Made by a program: the position numbers and the translations under genes. Below are positions 35,076 to 45,384 of a stretch of DNA of 64,000 bases, in pieces. The notes beneath the pieces are model-generated. The model worked only from the letters and a program-made list of their open reading frames with translations. It made no database searches and was not told the origin of the DNA. The first letter of the stretch is position 1. Every line of letters begins with the position of its first letter. This DNA comes from Macrothele yani (lineage: Eukaryota > Arthropoda > Arachnida > Araneae > Macrothelidae). The stretch covers positions 85,440,194-85,504,193 of the forward strand of contig CM077002.1 in assembly GCA_039090855.1 (NCBI GenBank), given 5' to 3'.

Positions 35076-35361
35076 CATAAAAGTTCATCAGAAAATGAAA
35101 TAAGAAAAAAATTTGTTAGAAAATTAAATTCAAAAAATTTTGACCAGACAACGCAAAAGTTTGGACTTAAAACGTCACAATTGGTCATAGTAGCAAAATA
35201 TAGTGAGTTGCCACTACATTTTAAACGTACTCCACATTCAAACGCAGCAAAAAAATTCCCAAATTCAGCAGAAGAGGAGTCATCTATGCCAAGTGAAAGT
35301 TAAGTTCCTGTACCGGTCCCTTCTGAAATTGGTCTGCTGAGTGTAAAGAGCGGGAGTGAAT

Positions 35362-35454
35362 GCAGCCACTAAGTCTCCTGTTCATTCCAATACATTTAAA
35401 TGGCACTGCATTGAAAGAAAATGTATTGGAATGAACAGAAGACTTAACGGCTGC
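35362..35454. repeat. Hairpin within the hAT relic
   Basis: Arms 35362-35397 and about 35418-35454 are complementary over some 36 bases with few mismatches (ATTCCAATACATTT against AAATGTATTGGAAT), around a loop of about 20 bases. Confidence 0.7.
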
Positions 35455-36115
35455 CGTACTGAACACAGAAGACATTGGACTACCGCTCAACCAACCAGTC
35501 GATCCCTGAACTGAATCAGATTATTTCGCCCTGGGTTGGTGCTGGGCAGTAACCGTAACTTGACTTTGGAAGCAAATAGTTGAACTGTGGAGTGGGTTAA
35601 TATTTCTTAAATATTTGGCAAAATCTGTTAAAAGATTTCTTTGTAGATCAGCCTTGTTCATCAATAGCTGAGGAGAATAAAAATCAAAAGGAGAAAACTC
35701 CAGAAAGCTTATCGGAAAGTGATCTAAATTCCCAAGCTCAACCCAAAAGCCATTTTCTTCCAAACTTGTTCAGAGAATTTCCCTGGGTAGAATATGACAG
35801 ATGCAAATAGGGTATTTAGCAAAATTTGCAAGAAAAAATGGATCCAATGTAGCTATGGCTACAACGGGCACAAAAATTTTGCAGCATTCCACCTTTATAA
35901 GGCATGAAAAATCAAATGAACACACAGCAGGTTTAGCACAAGCCACTCATGCTGCTGCAAAAAGCTGATGATAAGCAAAACATAGGTCCTGACATTATCA
36001 GCATGCACCACACAAAAATCATGGCAATTGAAAATGCGTTGTCAGATGTATTGACAGAAAACACTGATAAAGATGTAATGGAAAGTACATATATATCAAT
36101 CCTCATAGATGAATC

Positions 36116-36127
36116 AACAGTATCATT
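36116..36127. repeat. Target-site duplication of the Penelope-like palindrome, left
   Basis: AACAGTATCATT is repeated at 37877-37888 on the other side of the insertion. Confidence 0.75.
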
Positions 36128-36739
36128 TGCATTTTTGAACTTCACTTTTAGTTGGTAAAGTTCGATGAACACTTACCGCACGTGGGGCTTGGCTTTCAAT
36201 CCATATTTCCGTTACGTGGATGCGGCACGGGATTTTCATTTGGCCACGGGTCTGCTTCTTTCTTTTTTTTTTTTTCTCCGTTGGAATTTATTTTGTCTCA
36301 TCACCAAATGAGTTTTTCCTTTGCTGCATCCTCATTTACTTCAATATTTATTCATACCCGAGTACTTTCGGTACTACTACTATACCGTCTTCGAGGGGAC
36401 ATTTTGCTCCAACTAGCACGGACCGTGTCAGCTGGGCATTTCGGTGGTTCTCGCGGGCTGCTTCTGTCATCTGCTATCGCTTCTTCTTGGGCGTTGTGGC
36501 GCCATCTCTTGTTGGTCAGTGATCTCCTTTTTCGAACTTTTTCTTTTTTTTGCTCAATTTTAATTAAATTTCTCCAGCTGTTTCTCAAATTATTAGGGTC
36601 ATTGTGGTTGCAAACTTTTGTCCTATTTTTTTCAATCATTACCGACTCTGCTATTCTGAGGTGTTTTCGGATTTACAGCTTTTAATGATTTTTATATTTT
36701 CGAATTTTGGATATTTTTGGTTATCCAGACAGTATTGAA

Positions 36740-37003
36740 TCAGTGCTGTTTTTCTTCTTTTTTCTGCCAGTTTTTAATGTGTTGTTTTAATCTGTGTTTA
36801 AGCTTATTTTTGGTACTTCCTATATAAGCCATTGGAGGATTTTCAGTAATAGGAATTGAATAAATACCTGCTTTTTCTAACATTCTTATTTTATCATTAT
36901 TTTTTGTTACTATATTTTTGATGGTATTTACTTTTCCTCCAATTTGAATGTTATGCTTTTTACAAATATTATTAATTTGAATGTTATGTAAAAAGCATAA
37001 CAT
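36740..37003 (-). CDS. GIY-YIG endonuclease domain, left arm copy
   Basis: Mirror of the right-arm frame: same KAGIYSIPITENPPMAYIGS core on the minus strand. It differs from the right arm only after the Trp-Gln-Lys-Lys run, where a one-base change alters the frame. Confidence 0.75.
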   Translation of the reverse strand: MLCFLHNIQINNICKKHNIQIGGKVNTIKNIVTKNNDKIRMLEKAGIYSIPITENPPMAYIGSTKNKLKHRLKQHIKNWQKKEEKQH

Positions 37004-37301
37004 TCAAATTGGAGGAAAAGTAAATACCATCAAAAATATAGTAACAAAAAATAATGATAAAATAAGAATGTTAGAAAAAGCAGGTATTTATTCAATTCCT
37101 ATTACTGAAAATCCTCCAATGGCTTATATAGGAAGTACCAAAAATAAGCTTAAACACAGATTAAAACAACACATAAAAAACTGGCAGAAAAAAAGAAGAA
37201 AAACAGCACTGATTCAATACTGTCTGGATAACCAAAAATATCCAAAATTCGAAAATATAAAAATCATTAAAAGCTGTAAATCGAAAAACACCTCAGAATA
37301 G
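36981..37301 (+). CDS. GIY-YIG endonuclease domain of a Penelope-like element
   Basis: A 106-codon frame. GIYSIP ... AYIGSTKNKLKHRLKQH is the GIY-YIG signature followed by the conserved Arg region; a CxxxH-type motif (MLCKKHNIQIGG) precedes it, as in Penelope-like elements where EN follows the reverse transcriptase. The RT is missing (5' truncation at the palindrome centre). The enzyme normally nicks the target to prime reverse transcription. The frame is open but only a domain fragment. Confidence 0.8.
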   Translation: MLCKKHNIQIGGKVNTIKNIVTKNNDKIRMLEKAGIYSIPITENPPMAYIGSTKNKLKHRLKQHIKNWQKKRRKTALIQYCLDNQKYPKFENIKIIKSCKSKNTSE

Positions 37302-38857
37302 CAGAGTCGGTAATGATTGAAAAAAATAGGACAAAAGTTTGCAACCACAATGACCCTAATAATTTGAGAAACAGCTGGAGAAATTTAATTAAATTGAGCA
37401 AAAAAAGAAAAAGTTCGAAAAAGGAGATCACTGACCAACAAGAGATGGCGCCACAAGAAGAAGAAGCGATAGCAGATGACAGAAGCAGCCCGCGAGAACC
37501 ACCGAAATGCCCAGCTGACACGGTCCGTGCTAGTTGGAGCAAAATGTCCCACCGAAGACGGTATAGTAGTAGTACCGAAAGTACTCGGGTATGAATAAAT
37601 ATTGAAGTAAATGAGGATGCAGCAAAGGAAAAACTCATTTGGTGATGAGACAAAATAAATTCCAACGGAGAAAAAAAAAAAAAAAAAGAAGAAGCAGACC
37701 CGTGGCCAAATGAAAAAATCCCGTGCCGCATCCACGTAACGTGAAATATGGATTGAAAGCCAAGCCCCACGTGCGGTAAGTGTTCATCGAACTTTACCAA
37801 CTAAAAGTGAAGTTCAAAATGCAAATGCATTAATGCTACGTTAAATAATTAACCTCCAATATCGGAAGTAAATTGAAACAGTATCATTGTTACAAAAAAA
37901 AAAACATTGTTTTTGTAAAATTGTTAAAAAACTTCGAGGTACAGTTACGCTTTTGGTAGAACATTACAATGAAGGGCGAGTGAACCGCTGAAAATATAGC
38001 AGAAACAATACTCCAGTTTTTGAAGTTGAAAAATGTCCCATTATCAAAAGTACTTGGTTTTGCTACCGACGGAGCTTCAGTGATGATGGGGCATTTAAAC
38101 GGAGTCAGGGCAATACTTTCAAGTCCATTGATGCTACACATTCACTGCGTGGCACATAAATATTAGCACTAGCTGTCAGTCAAGCAGCTAACTTTTACCC
38201 CAAGATGTTATCTATTCAACATACTATTAGCAGCCTATGTACACATTTTAATTCTTCTGCCATCCGTCATAACAAACTACAAGAAATACAAGAGGTTTTA
38301 CAGCAACAACGTGTAACTTTGAAGCATCATCATGAAATATGCTGGCTTTTTCTGGGAAAAGCTATTGAAGCTGTACATAAAAGTTATGATAGTTTGATTG
38401 CTGTATTCAATGATGAAGCCCGCTCATGTAAAATAGGTGCTCAAAAACCACCGTGATTTGTTAAAAGAAGTTTCAGACTATGTTTATTGCCTGCATCACC
38501 TTGCTTCGTGATAAACTGGATTACGTTAATAAACTTTCGCAAGCTTTTCAGTCTGACAAATTGGATTTTTCACTGGTGGTTGAAAGAGTATGCTCAGTGA
38601 AATACTGACTTCAAAAAATGAAAACTGATCCTGGCCCACATCTTAAAAACTTCCTTGATGAATACCAGCAGAAAAGGGGCTATTACAGAGGTATTGTGGT
38701 TAAAACTTGACCACATTCAAAAGCTTTATTTCAAGACATAAAAGCCAAGTTTATCAACAAGCTTGTCGAAAATTTAGATATGCGTTTCAATGACGAAACA
38801 ATGCAAATATTTAAGGACTTTGACTTGGTGTTAAATCCTTCATCCTTGCCTTCAACT

Positions 38858-39101
38858 ACAACTGTCAACAGAGCTATGGATAGTCTCATAAACACTTACT
38901 GTAATGAAGATTTGAATCATATTTATGGGGATTTACAACCTGTAGAAGCTTCACTGAGGGAAGAATGGCTCATTATTCTACAACTGTCAACAGAGCTATG
39001 GATAGTCTCATAAACACTTACTGTAATGAAGATTTGAATCATATTTATGGGGATTTACAACCTGTAGAAGCTTCACTGAGGGAAGAATGGCTCATTATTA
39101 A
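38858..39101. repeat. 122-bp tandem duplication in the hAT relic
   Basis: Two nearly identical copies with period 122 (ACTGTCAACAGAGC begins at 38861 and 38983). Since 122 is not a multiple of three, the duplication shifts the reading frame. It occurred after the coding sequence existed and the copies are still almost identical. Confidence 0.9.
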
Positions 39102-39660
39102 AGATCTGTTAATACGGTACAAAAGAATGAGCTGACTGACTTTTCAAAGCTTGTAAAACAACTATCCAATGGTGATTATGAAAAGGGTATTTATTTTTAT
39201 CCCCAATTTAGAAAGCTTATGGCTGTAGGACTGATCTTGCCACTTTCCAGAGCAGTGTGTGAAAGAGGGTTTTCCCCCCAGAATAGGATAAAATTAAAAG
39301 CAAGAAATAAACTTGGTGATATTCATGTTGAAACTCTGACCCACTTATCAGCTAAAGGACCTCTATTGGACATTGATTAGTCTAGTAATGTATTCTGTGG
39401 CATGGACTTTGAATCTGCAATAAGAAAATTTAAGAAACAAACGCGAAATTTGTTGAATTGAGGATCAATGTTTTTATGTAAAAATAAGGATTAATGTATT
39501 AATAAACTAAATTTTACTACATAAACTCACTGAAAGAATAAAATTCAACTAAAATCAACTGTTACTTCCATTACTTTGTTGTATTTACTACAATAATCTT
39601 TGTTTTTGAGAAATACTACTTAAAATCATTCTAAGGGGTAAAAATACTCCTCTGAAATTT

Positions 39661-39900
39661 TTTTTTCTGGGAATTCTGGTTCTGTCTCTTGACAGGTTCA
39701 ACGATAACTAAACAAGTTATCTTTCTCCAATTTCCTCTGTCCCTTGCTTTCTCCTTCAATTCTTGATAGCTTCCTGTCCCCATGATATCACCAAGCGTCA
39801 TTAGTAGTCTCTTTCCTCTTGGTCGCTTTTCTTCAATTTTCCCTTCTATCATTCTTTTCAATAGGTTGTCTCCTCTTAACACATGTCCTATCCAGTTATA
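39661..39900 (-). pseudogene. LINE reverse transcriptase C-terminal fragment
   Basis: On the minus strand GHVLRGDNLLKRMIEGKI, followed by RPRGKR, the LKEKARDRGNWRKI end and a stop, is the usual C-terminal end of RTE/L2-type LINE proteins. Not from family A or B as seen here, so a third LINE family. Confidence 0.65.
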
Positions 39901-40698
39901 TTTTCTTTAGTATAAAAAACTATAATAAAGCATGTTAAAAGTGAATAGACAGGAAGAGGAAAAAGCTGTATTCTTACTGCCAGAGTGAAGAGGGGAGGGA
40001 AGAATAAGTTTTGAAGCTTATATGGAAATAGATTACAGAAAGAGCAGGTAATAGTACAGAAGAGTAACTTTTCCTAGGGTAATGAGTATTTTCTTCTTTA
40101 TTAGTCTCCTCTTGCTTCATTAATCAACAGAACGAGCATTTTTGCTTTTTTTTAAAGTGAAATTAAATTTTAACATTGGTAATTATCTTATCTGTGCTGT
40201 TGGATCCAGCACCATTACTGTGAGCTGTATTCAGTACAGAGTGAACAATAGAGTACCACATTTTAAACTTCAACTTTGTTTAAAAAACATTCTTCCTATT
40301 CCTTAAGTTGCTTCTTGCTATACCAAGGAAGAGAGCAGGCATTTTCCCTTTTATTTAAAGCAAAACTGAAGTTCAAAATTGCAACTTATTCTCTATCACT
40401 CAGTTTAGTGACCTGTACAAAATGCATGTAGTAGTGCTTTTGAACTTCCCTTTAAACAAAATGGAAAATGCTTGTTATAACATGATGTGACTACAGAATG
40501 GCAAAACATGCATTTGAAGCAATATTTATGTTAAAAATGTAACACTATCACTCTGCCATGGAAACAACCTTACGGGTCACACATGTGAAATTAAAAAAGA
40601 AAAAAGCTAAAATGCTTACTATATTCATGGATGTGGCAAGAAGAAAACCATAGAAAACAGCAAAGCAAATATGAAAAAGATCAACAATATGTTAATTA
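39901..40698. other. No gene seen
   Basis: AT-rich intronic DNA up to the hAT-like terminus. Nothing recognised. Confidence 0.5.
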
Positions 40699-42342
40699 CA
40701 GGGGTGTTGGTGCCCCTACCATTTTTCGGCGCAATTCTTGGAGCGGGAAAATATGCAATTTGTGCAGAAACGATTGGTTTTGGAGTGACAAAATTTGCAT
40801 TTTGGAGCAGAACTCAGGTTTTGGAGCATCCAATGATAGCATTTTTGATTGTTTAAAGTACATGCTGTGCTACTGAATTACCATTATTTCATGAACTATG
40901 AAAAAATTTTATATTTCAGGTTTGTTGACATTTTACTGCTTCTCTTACAACTGTTAATTAGCATTTCTGTCGTTCCTACAGTGAGATAAATGGGAAAACA
41001 ATTATACTACCCACGATTTATTGAAAACTACATGACCTGCAATATTTTAAGTGAAACACTTTAATATCAGGGGTTTTCTTCTGAATGCATTTGTTTCACT
41101 ATAACGCAAATAGGATGCTGCCATGTCCAAGAACTGTTGCTATCTTTACTGAATGCTTGCAAATATACACTTAGGAAGAGTAAATAATATGTAATTATTG
41201 TTTGTTGTTCGGTTGGTTTTTAGCAGCATATTTTTCAAGATTCATGGCATTCAGATGAAAATACATTATTTCCAAAACCAACCAACTGGCAAGCCACGCA
41301 TACATGGTTTGCGTATGCATCACAAACTCCTAAGGTTTTCTAAAGGAAAGCGTACCTTTGATATAAAAGGCAAACTAAAGTAATATTTATTAATCAAATT
41401 ATAAAATCACCTTTCAGCAGTTGTGCCATGATACTCTTCATACAATGTTTTTCATCCAGTAATTATCAATGTCAAACTTTTGTTATTGCTGTGAACAATT
41501 ACAACTGGAATGAAAACTATAAGATAACAGTGATATTTAGTAAAGTTGGTTTAAATAAAATTTGCTTCCATCGCTTAACGCTTGCGCAGTGACATTTTGG
41601 CGCGGGATTCTCCCCTCTTTCTACTTCAGTAGTAGTAGAATCAGTTTACTTTTTTGTTGTTGCTGTCTGAAAGAGCCACTGCTCTTACATATGGGGGATC
41701 CTGTATGTGTGGATATGGACATTAAGCAGACAATTGCGAGTTAGTAGTTCAATGCACCTTCCATCTGGAAAAAGAAAAGTGTGAGGGTGAAGATGTTCCC
41801 TAAGGTAGGTCAAAATGAGAAAAAGAAAACCTCCTAAAAATTCTGCTCCCTGAATGTACGGGCAAAATTCAGACTTTAAGTAAGAACCAAAAGATCGGTA
41901 TTCCCAATAATTGATTACAAGTTATGCAATATAAACAATCCTCTTATTTATCCATAGTGCTTGTGAGCGACTTTAATTAACATACATGAGACTGACAAAG
42001 AAAAAAACCAAAGCTGTACTCTTTAATTTGGTGAAAAATCAGACTGTGCGGTGAGAAAGTGAATATTACACAGCATGAACAAAACCAAATCGTTCACTGT
42101 AATTTATTTATGAAAATATTTAACAAGATCACACCACTGTGTTCACAATTATAAAATTACTGAATTCCAAACAAAATGGGATGGTTTCAAAAGACATAGC
42201 TTCAAACAGTTTTTTTTTTCCTGGTTTTGTTCGTGTACTTGCTAGAAACTTAGCTCTGGTTTCTTCTTGCGAGCAAACCCTACTTTCTCCTCAGCAAGCT
42301 TCATGGCCATATTTGTCTTTCGTTGACTCTGCCACTGCACAG

Positions 42343-42356
42343 CATCCACTGTTTAC
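42343..42356. repeat. Target-site duplication of the 42.4 kb palindrome, left
   Basis: CATCCACTGTTTAC is repeated exactly at 42851-42864. Confidence 0.8.
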
Positions 42357-42480
42357 ATGTGGTTTGTGAGTCAAATATTCAATAAATGCTCTACATCAAT
42401 GCGTGGCTAATTGCATGGTATTATGCACATTGGTATACAATGTTACTTATTACTGTTTCACACGTTGCATTGTTTCATTA

Positions 42481-42525
42481 ACTAAACTAGTTTCAACTCT
42501 TCATCTTGCGAGTCATCCTCAGTAG
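42481..42525 (-). ncRNA. Hammerhead-like motif, left arm
   Basis: Mirror image of 42742-42787: core CTGAGGA, stem-II region, GAAA, short palindromic CTAGTT and stem I pairing on the minus strand. Confidence 0.55.
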
Positions 42526-42741
42526 TGTATGATGTTTGCGTTTCCAAAGAGGTCGTTGTAACGCTGGGTCACTGATCGTTCTCATTATCTGCCGTGTCAT
42601 TGTTGTGCATGCGTATTATGGTCGTGCTTTATTTGTTTCAGCATGACCATAATACACATGCGCAACAATGACACGGCAGATAATGAGAACGATTAGTGAC
42701 CCAGCGTTACAACGACCTCTTTGGAAATGCAAACATCATAC

Positions 42742-42787
42742 ACTACTGAGGATGACTCGCAAGATGAAGAGTTGAAACTAGTTTAGT
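42742..42787 (+). ncRNA. Hammerhead ribozyme-like motif, right arm
   Basis: In order: stem I strand ACTA, core CTGAGGA, stem II formed by ACTC and GAGT, core GAAA, then CTAGTT in the place of stem III (AACTAGTT is self-complementary, fitting a dimeric stem III), and TAGT pairing with ACTA. All invariant boxes are present. Confidence 0.6.
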
Positions 42788-43079
42788 TAATGAAACAATG
42801 CAACGTGTGAAACAGTAATAAGTAACATTGTATACTAATGTGCATATTACCATCCACTGTTTACTTTTTTTTTTCTGCTGATAAAACTATCAGCATTTTT
42901 TTCTTTGTTACTTTTCTTTCTTTTTTCGTTTTAATTTTATTCCCTCAGATGACAATTTTATCCATCATGCTTAAAGAATTTTCAGCCTGAGAACCATGAA
43001 TTCTGATATCAGAGCTTTTACTATTTTAGATAAATGGTGTAGTTTTCAGAGAACGAATACTTTTTTTTTTTTTTAACAC

Positions 43080-43780
43080 CATGCATCAATTCTTACAAAT
43101 TTCCAAACTTCGTCACTTCAATTTTGGGAAATTTCCCCCACCTTTATCAAGCTAAAATGCACACACATTTATGAGGGTGATGACATTTAATGAATACATA
43201 GGAGTGGGAACATCGCGGGGAAAAAAATACAATTACGGAAGAAATCTTCGCTTCGTCCGACTTCCGTTTTCGAAAATGTATCCCACATTTTCAAGCTGAA
43301 ATACAAATATTTATGGAATAAAATGATATCTAACAATACTGGGTGGAGGAAACATCGCGGGGGGAGGGGGGATTATGATTACGAGAGAAATCTTACCTCA
43401 GTCTACTTTCCGTTTCCGAAGGATGAAATTCCGTCCTCCGACGAAGAAAACAACCCCACTACCACCACCGCCAGTTCTCCCAAAATTTCAGATCAGTTGT
43501 GCATCGATCTTGTGAATGGTCCAAATGATAACAAAAAAAACGGAATTCCTCAAATCAGCGTAAGAATCTCGTGGCCGAAGATTACGAGGAAATTTTCGGG
43601 TGGCCTAACTTCCGTTTCCGGTAATCATTGCCCACAATTTCAAGCTGAAATTATGCAATGAAATTATATTTAACAACAATACTGAACAGAAGCAACATCG
43701 CGTGAGAAAAAAAATATGATTACGGGAAAAATCTGCACTCCGTTTAACTTTCGTTTCCGAACTTTTAAAAAGACAAAAAA
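43080..43780. repeat. Degenerate tandem repeat, about 150-180 bp unit
   Basis: Four or so diverged units share, in order, ACTTCCGTTTTCGAAA-like, CACATTTTCAAGCTGAAAT-like, AACAATACTG and ACATCGCGGGG-like segments (around 43085-43210, 43211-43350, 43351-43640 and 43641-43760). Unit length varies through internal insertions. It lies in the right half of the hAT-like element. Confidence 0.65.
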
Positions 43781-44233
43781 TGACAATGTCCCCAGACGGA
43801 ATACCCCCCCCCCCCAACTAATACCACGAAAACGAAAAAAATTTCACTTTTGCATCAAACTTGAAAATGACAAAAGGAGGGGGGGACTCCGTGAAGGAAT
43901 TTCACGTACGAATTAACCACTGAATCGATTTTGAAAGTCGTAAGATTACGCTAAAATATCGATGACCGATAAATGTTAACTTTTGGCGCAAAATTGGCGC
44001 AGATTTCGTCAAAATCACGATTTTTTTAGCAGGATTGTGCAAGAACAACGTCTTTGGCGTGGGGTGGCGCAATTGGCGCAGGTCTGGCAGCCCTGTAATT
44101 ACATCACATTGGACAAACTCACACATGCTCAGGGACATAACAGCAAAACAGATGACATAGAAAGAGACCAGAGGCAAGTCAGCCTCAAAAGCCATAGCAA
44201 CAAGTGCTGGGGACAACTGGCGACAGAGGTGAG

Positions 44234-44282
44234 CGCTACTGAGGATGACCCCGATAATGTGGGGTGCGAAATGCACCTAGCG
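44234..44282 (+). ncRNA. Hammerhead ribozyme-like motif
   Basis: In order: stem I strand CGCTA, core CTGAGGA, stem II ACCCC with GGGGT around an 8-base loop, core GAAA, TGCACC in place of stem III, and TAGCG pairing perfectly with CGCTA. This has the strongest stem II of the set. It lies just outside the hAT-like element. The element it belongs to was not delimited. Confidence 0.6.
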
Positions 44283-45240
44283 AAAAACGTAGCTATAGAA
44301 TTGTGATACAAGCGAAATTTTGTGCTTCCTTTAGGAAATTTTACGGTGTTCAACTTTTTTAAACTTCCTTTTGTTCATTTCCTCATTCGCTTGTTCTTAA
44401 GAATAACAATGTTTTTAACAACTTCAAATGTTAGATTGGCAAACACAGCCAAGGGTCTGTGATAATTTATTGCTTCATATTCTGCAATTTTACCGTGTTC
44501 ACCTCAATTCTGTATTGGTATTTTAAATTTCATTTCATTTCTTCATTATTAACTTTTAGAACATCAATGTCATTTCACATGCCCAGAAATTCAAATCAGA
44601 CTCTGAATATTTTTTTTTTTGAAATTTTATTCAACCTAAAAGTCTTGCAATACACAGAATATTGTCTAGTATCCAAGAGCCCTCAAGTCATTATACACCC
44701 ATGAAGAATTTGATGATAACGATGGCAACGTGAAGGAGGAAGTTTAACATCAAGATATGGTATGTGATGAAAATTTGATTTAATCAGATTTGTAAACATT
44801 ACTACCAGTGCATACATATCACAGTAACTTGTAGCTGCGTATTCTAATATTAAACATGAGTAACAGAGTAATTAATTGTGAGATAACCTTGGGTTATTTC
44901 ACAAAATATATTTTAACATACAAGCAATTTTATTAATAAAACAATGAACACCACTTTTTTCAGAAATGTGTCCTTGAACACTGAAGATTCTGGGGCGGGG
45001 GCCAAATCTCCTCCCACCCACACAAAAACACTCATTGAACAAAATGTGAAATTCTAGATTATGATTCTCTCTACATGTACTATCAATGATTAAATTTGCA
45101 GCAAAATCCAATACTATGAGGCAATCCCCATTTGTTGATTTGGCATGGAATAATTTTTACACAACTGGTGGTAAAATACCCATATTTTAAAACTCATGAA
45201 CTGAAACTACAAAACAACTAATTATGAAAATTATACTTAC
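44283..45240. other. Intron next to the PHD exon, no gene seen
   Basis: AT-rich. The minus-strand donor of the PHD exon (GTAAGTAT) lies at its right edge. No other signal. Confidence 0.5.
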
Positions 45241-45384
45241 ACAACAAACAGCACAGATAAATTTCTTCTCAATGTAGTTTTCCTTAATGCACACAGGATG
45301 AAAGACTCTATGGCACGTAGTGCACATAATTACTTCACCACCCCTATGACATTCAAAACAGTACCAATCATGGCCATCCCGTTC
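45241..45384 (-). CDS. ZMYND11: Host gene exon: PHD finger of a ZMYND11-like protein
   Basis: A 144-base exon of 48 codons with an AG acceptor (TTTGTTTTAATGTAG) and a GTAAGT donor. It encodes a complete C4HC3 PHD finger. Zinc ligands by exon residue: C9, C12, C21, C24, H29, C32, C44, C47. HDWYCFECH and the GEV...C..C..RV.H arrangement are diagnostic of ZMYND11/BS69, whose PHD, bromo and PWWP domains together read chromatin in the nucleus. No stop or frameshift is present, and splice consensus is strong, so it is under selection. Phase 0 on both sides, joining directly to the exon at 8846-8932. A ZMYND8-like protein is less likely. Confidence 0.88.

Larger units (their letters stand above)
36128..37876. 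mobile_element. Penelope-like element, inverted dimer (palindrome)
   Basis: Two nearly identical arms of about 830 bp (36128-36965 and 36985-37827) face each other around a short centre near 36975. The arms are 5'-truncated copies joined head to head, so the coding sense runs outward in both. After the right arm, a 50-base single-copy tail (37828-37876) precedes the duplicated target AACAGTATCATT. It interrupts the hAT relic at LIDEST. The near-identity of the arms indicates a recent insertion or one-step formation. Confidence 0.8.
35080..39480 (+). pseudogene. hAT transposase relic (ZNF862/DUF4371-like), copy 2
   Basis: In order: a decayed BED-like N-terminal part (about 35770-35935), AAKKADDKQNIG to LIDEST (35949-36127, the first Asp region of the RNase-H fold), then an insertion, then GFATDGASVMMG (about 38050, second Asp), SIQHTISSLCTHFNSSAIRH (38205-38456), a C-terminal part (38780-39013) and the dimerisation hallmark CVKEGFP/CERGFS-type near 39255-39300. 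Many stops and frame changes. Interrupted by the palindrome at 36128-37876 and by a 122-bp tandem duplication. Confidence 0.8.
42357..42850. mobile_element. Palindromic insertion with hammerhead cores
   Basis: Arms 42417-42622 and about 42645-42850 are nearly perfect complements around a centre of about 20 bases. A 60-base single-copy tail lies only on the left (42357-42416). It is flanked by the 14-base duplication CATCCACTGTTTAC. No coding capacity. The design equals that of the coding Penelope-like palindrome at 36.1 kb, which suggests a Penelope-related origin. Confidence 0.75.
40699..44095. mobile_element. hAT-like element, 3.4 kb, non-coding (candidate)
   Basis: The left end reads CAGGGGTGTTGGTGCCCC and the right end, on the minus strand, CAGGGCTGCCAGACCTGC. 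Both ends carry GGCGCAA-type subterminal repeats. TAATTA sits directly outside each end (40693-40698 and 44096-44101), which may be a 6-bp duplication. No transposase remnant was recognised inside. It contains a palindromic insertion (42357-42850) and a tandem repeat (43080-43780). Confidence 0.45.

Noticed and set aside
37600..37680. A hammerhead in the coding Penelope-like palindrome
   Set aside because: ATGAGGATG and a GAAA-like run occur, but the first box lacks its C and the apparent stem is just an AAATGAG/CTCATTT hairpin.
36352..37735. Frames rich in Phe/Ser in the palindrome arms
   Set aside because: They are shadows of the 3' region of the Penelope-like element, mirrored in both arms, without known domains.
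35070..39532. CAGTG...CACTG as exact ends of the second hAT relic
   Set aside because: The flanking 8-mers ATGACTTA and AAAGAATA do not match, so the boundaries are unsupported.
43812..43824. C-tract as a structural signal
   Set aside because: Short homopolymer (CCCCCCCCCC) likely slippage; no partner or context.
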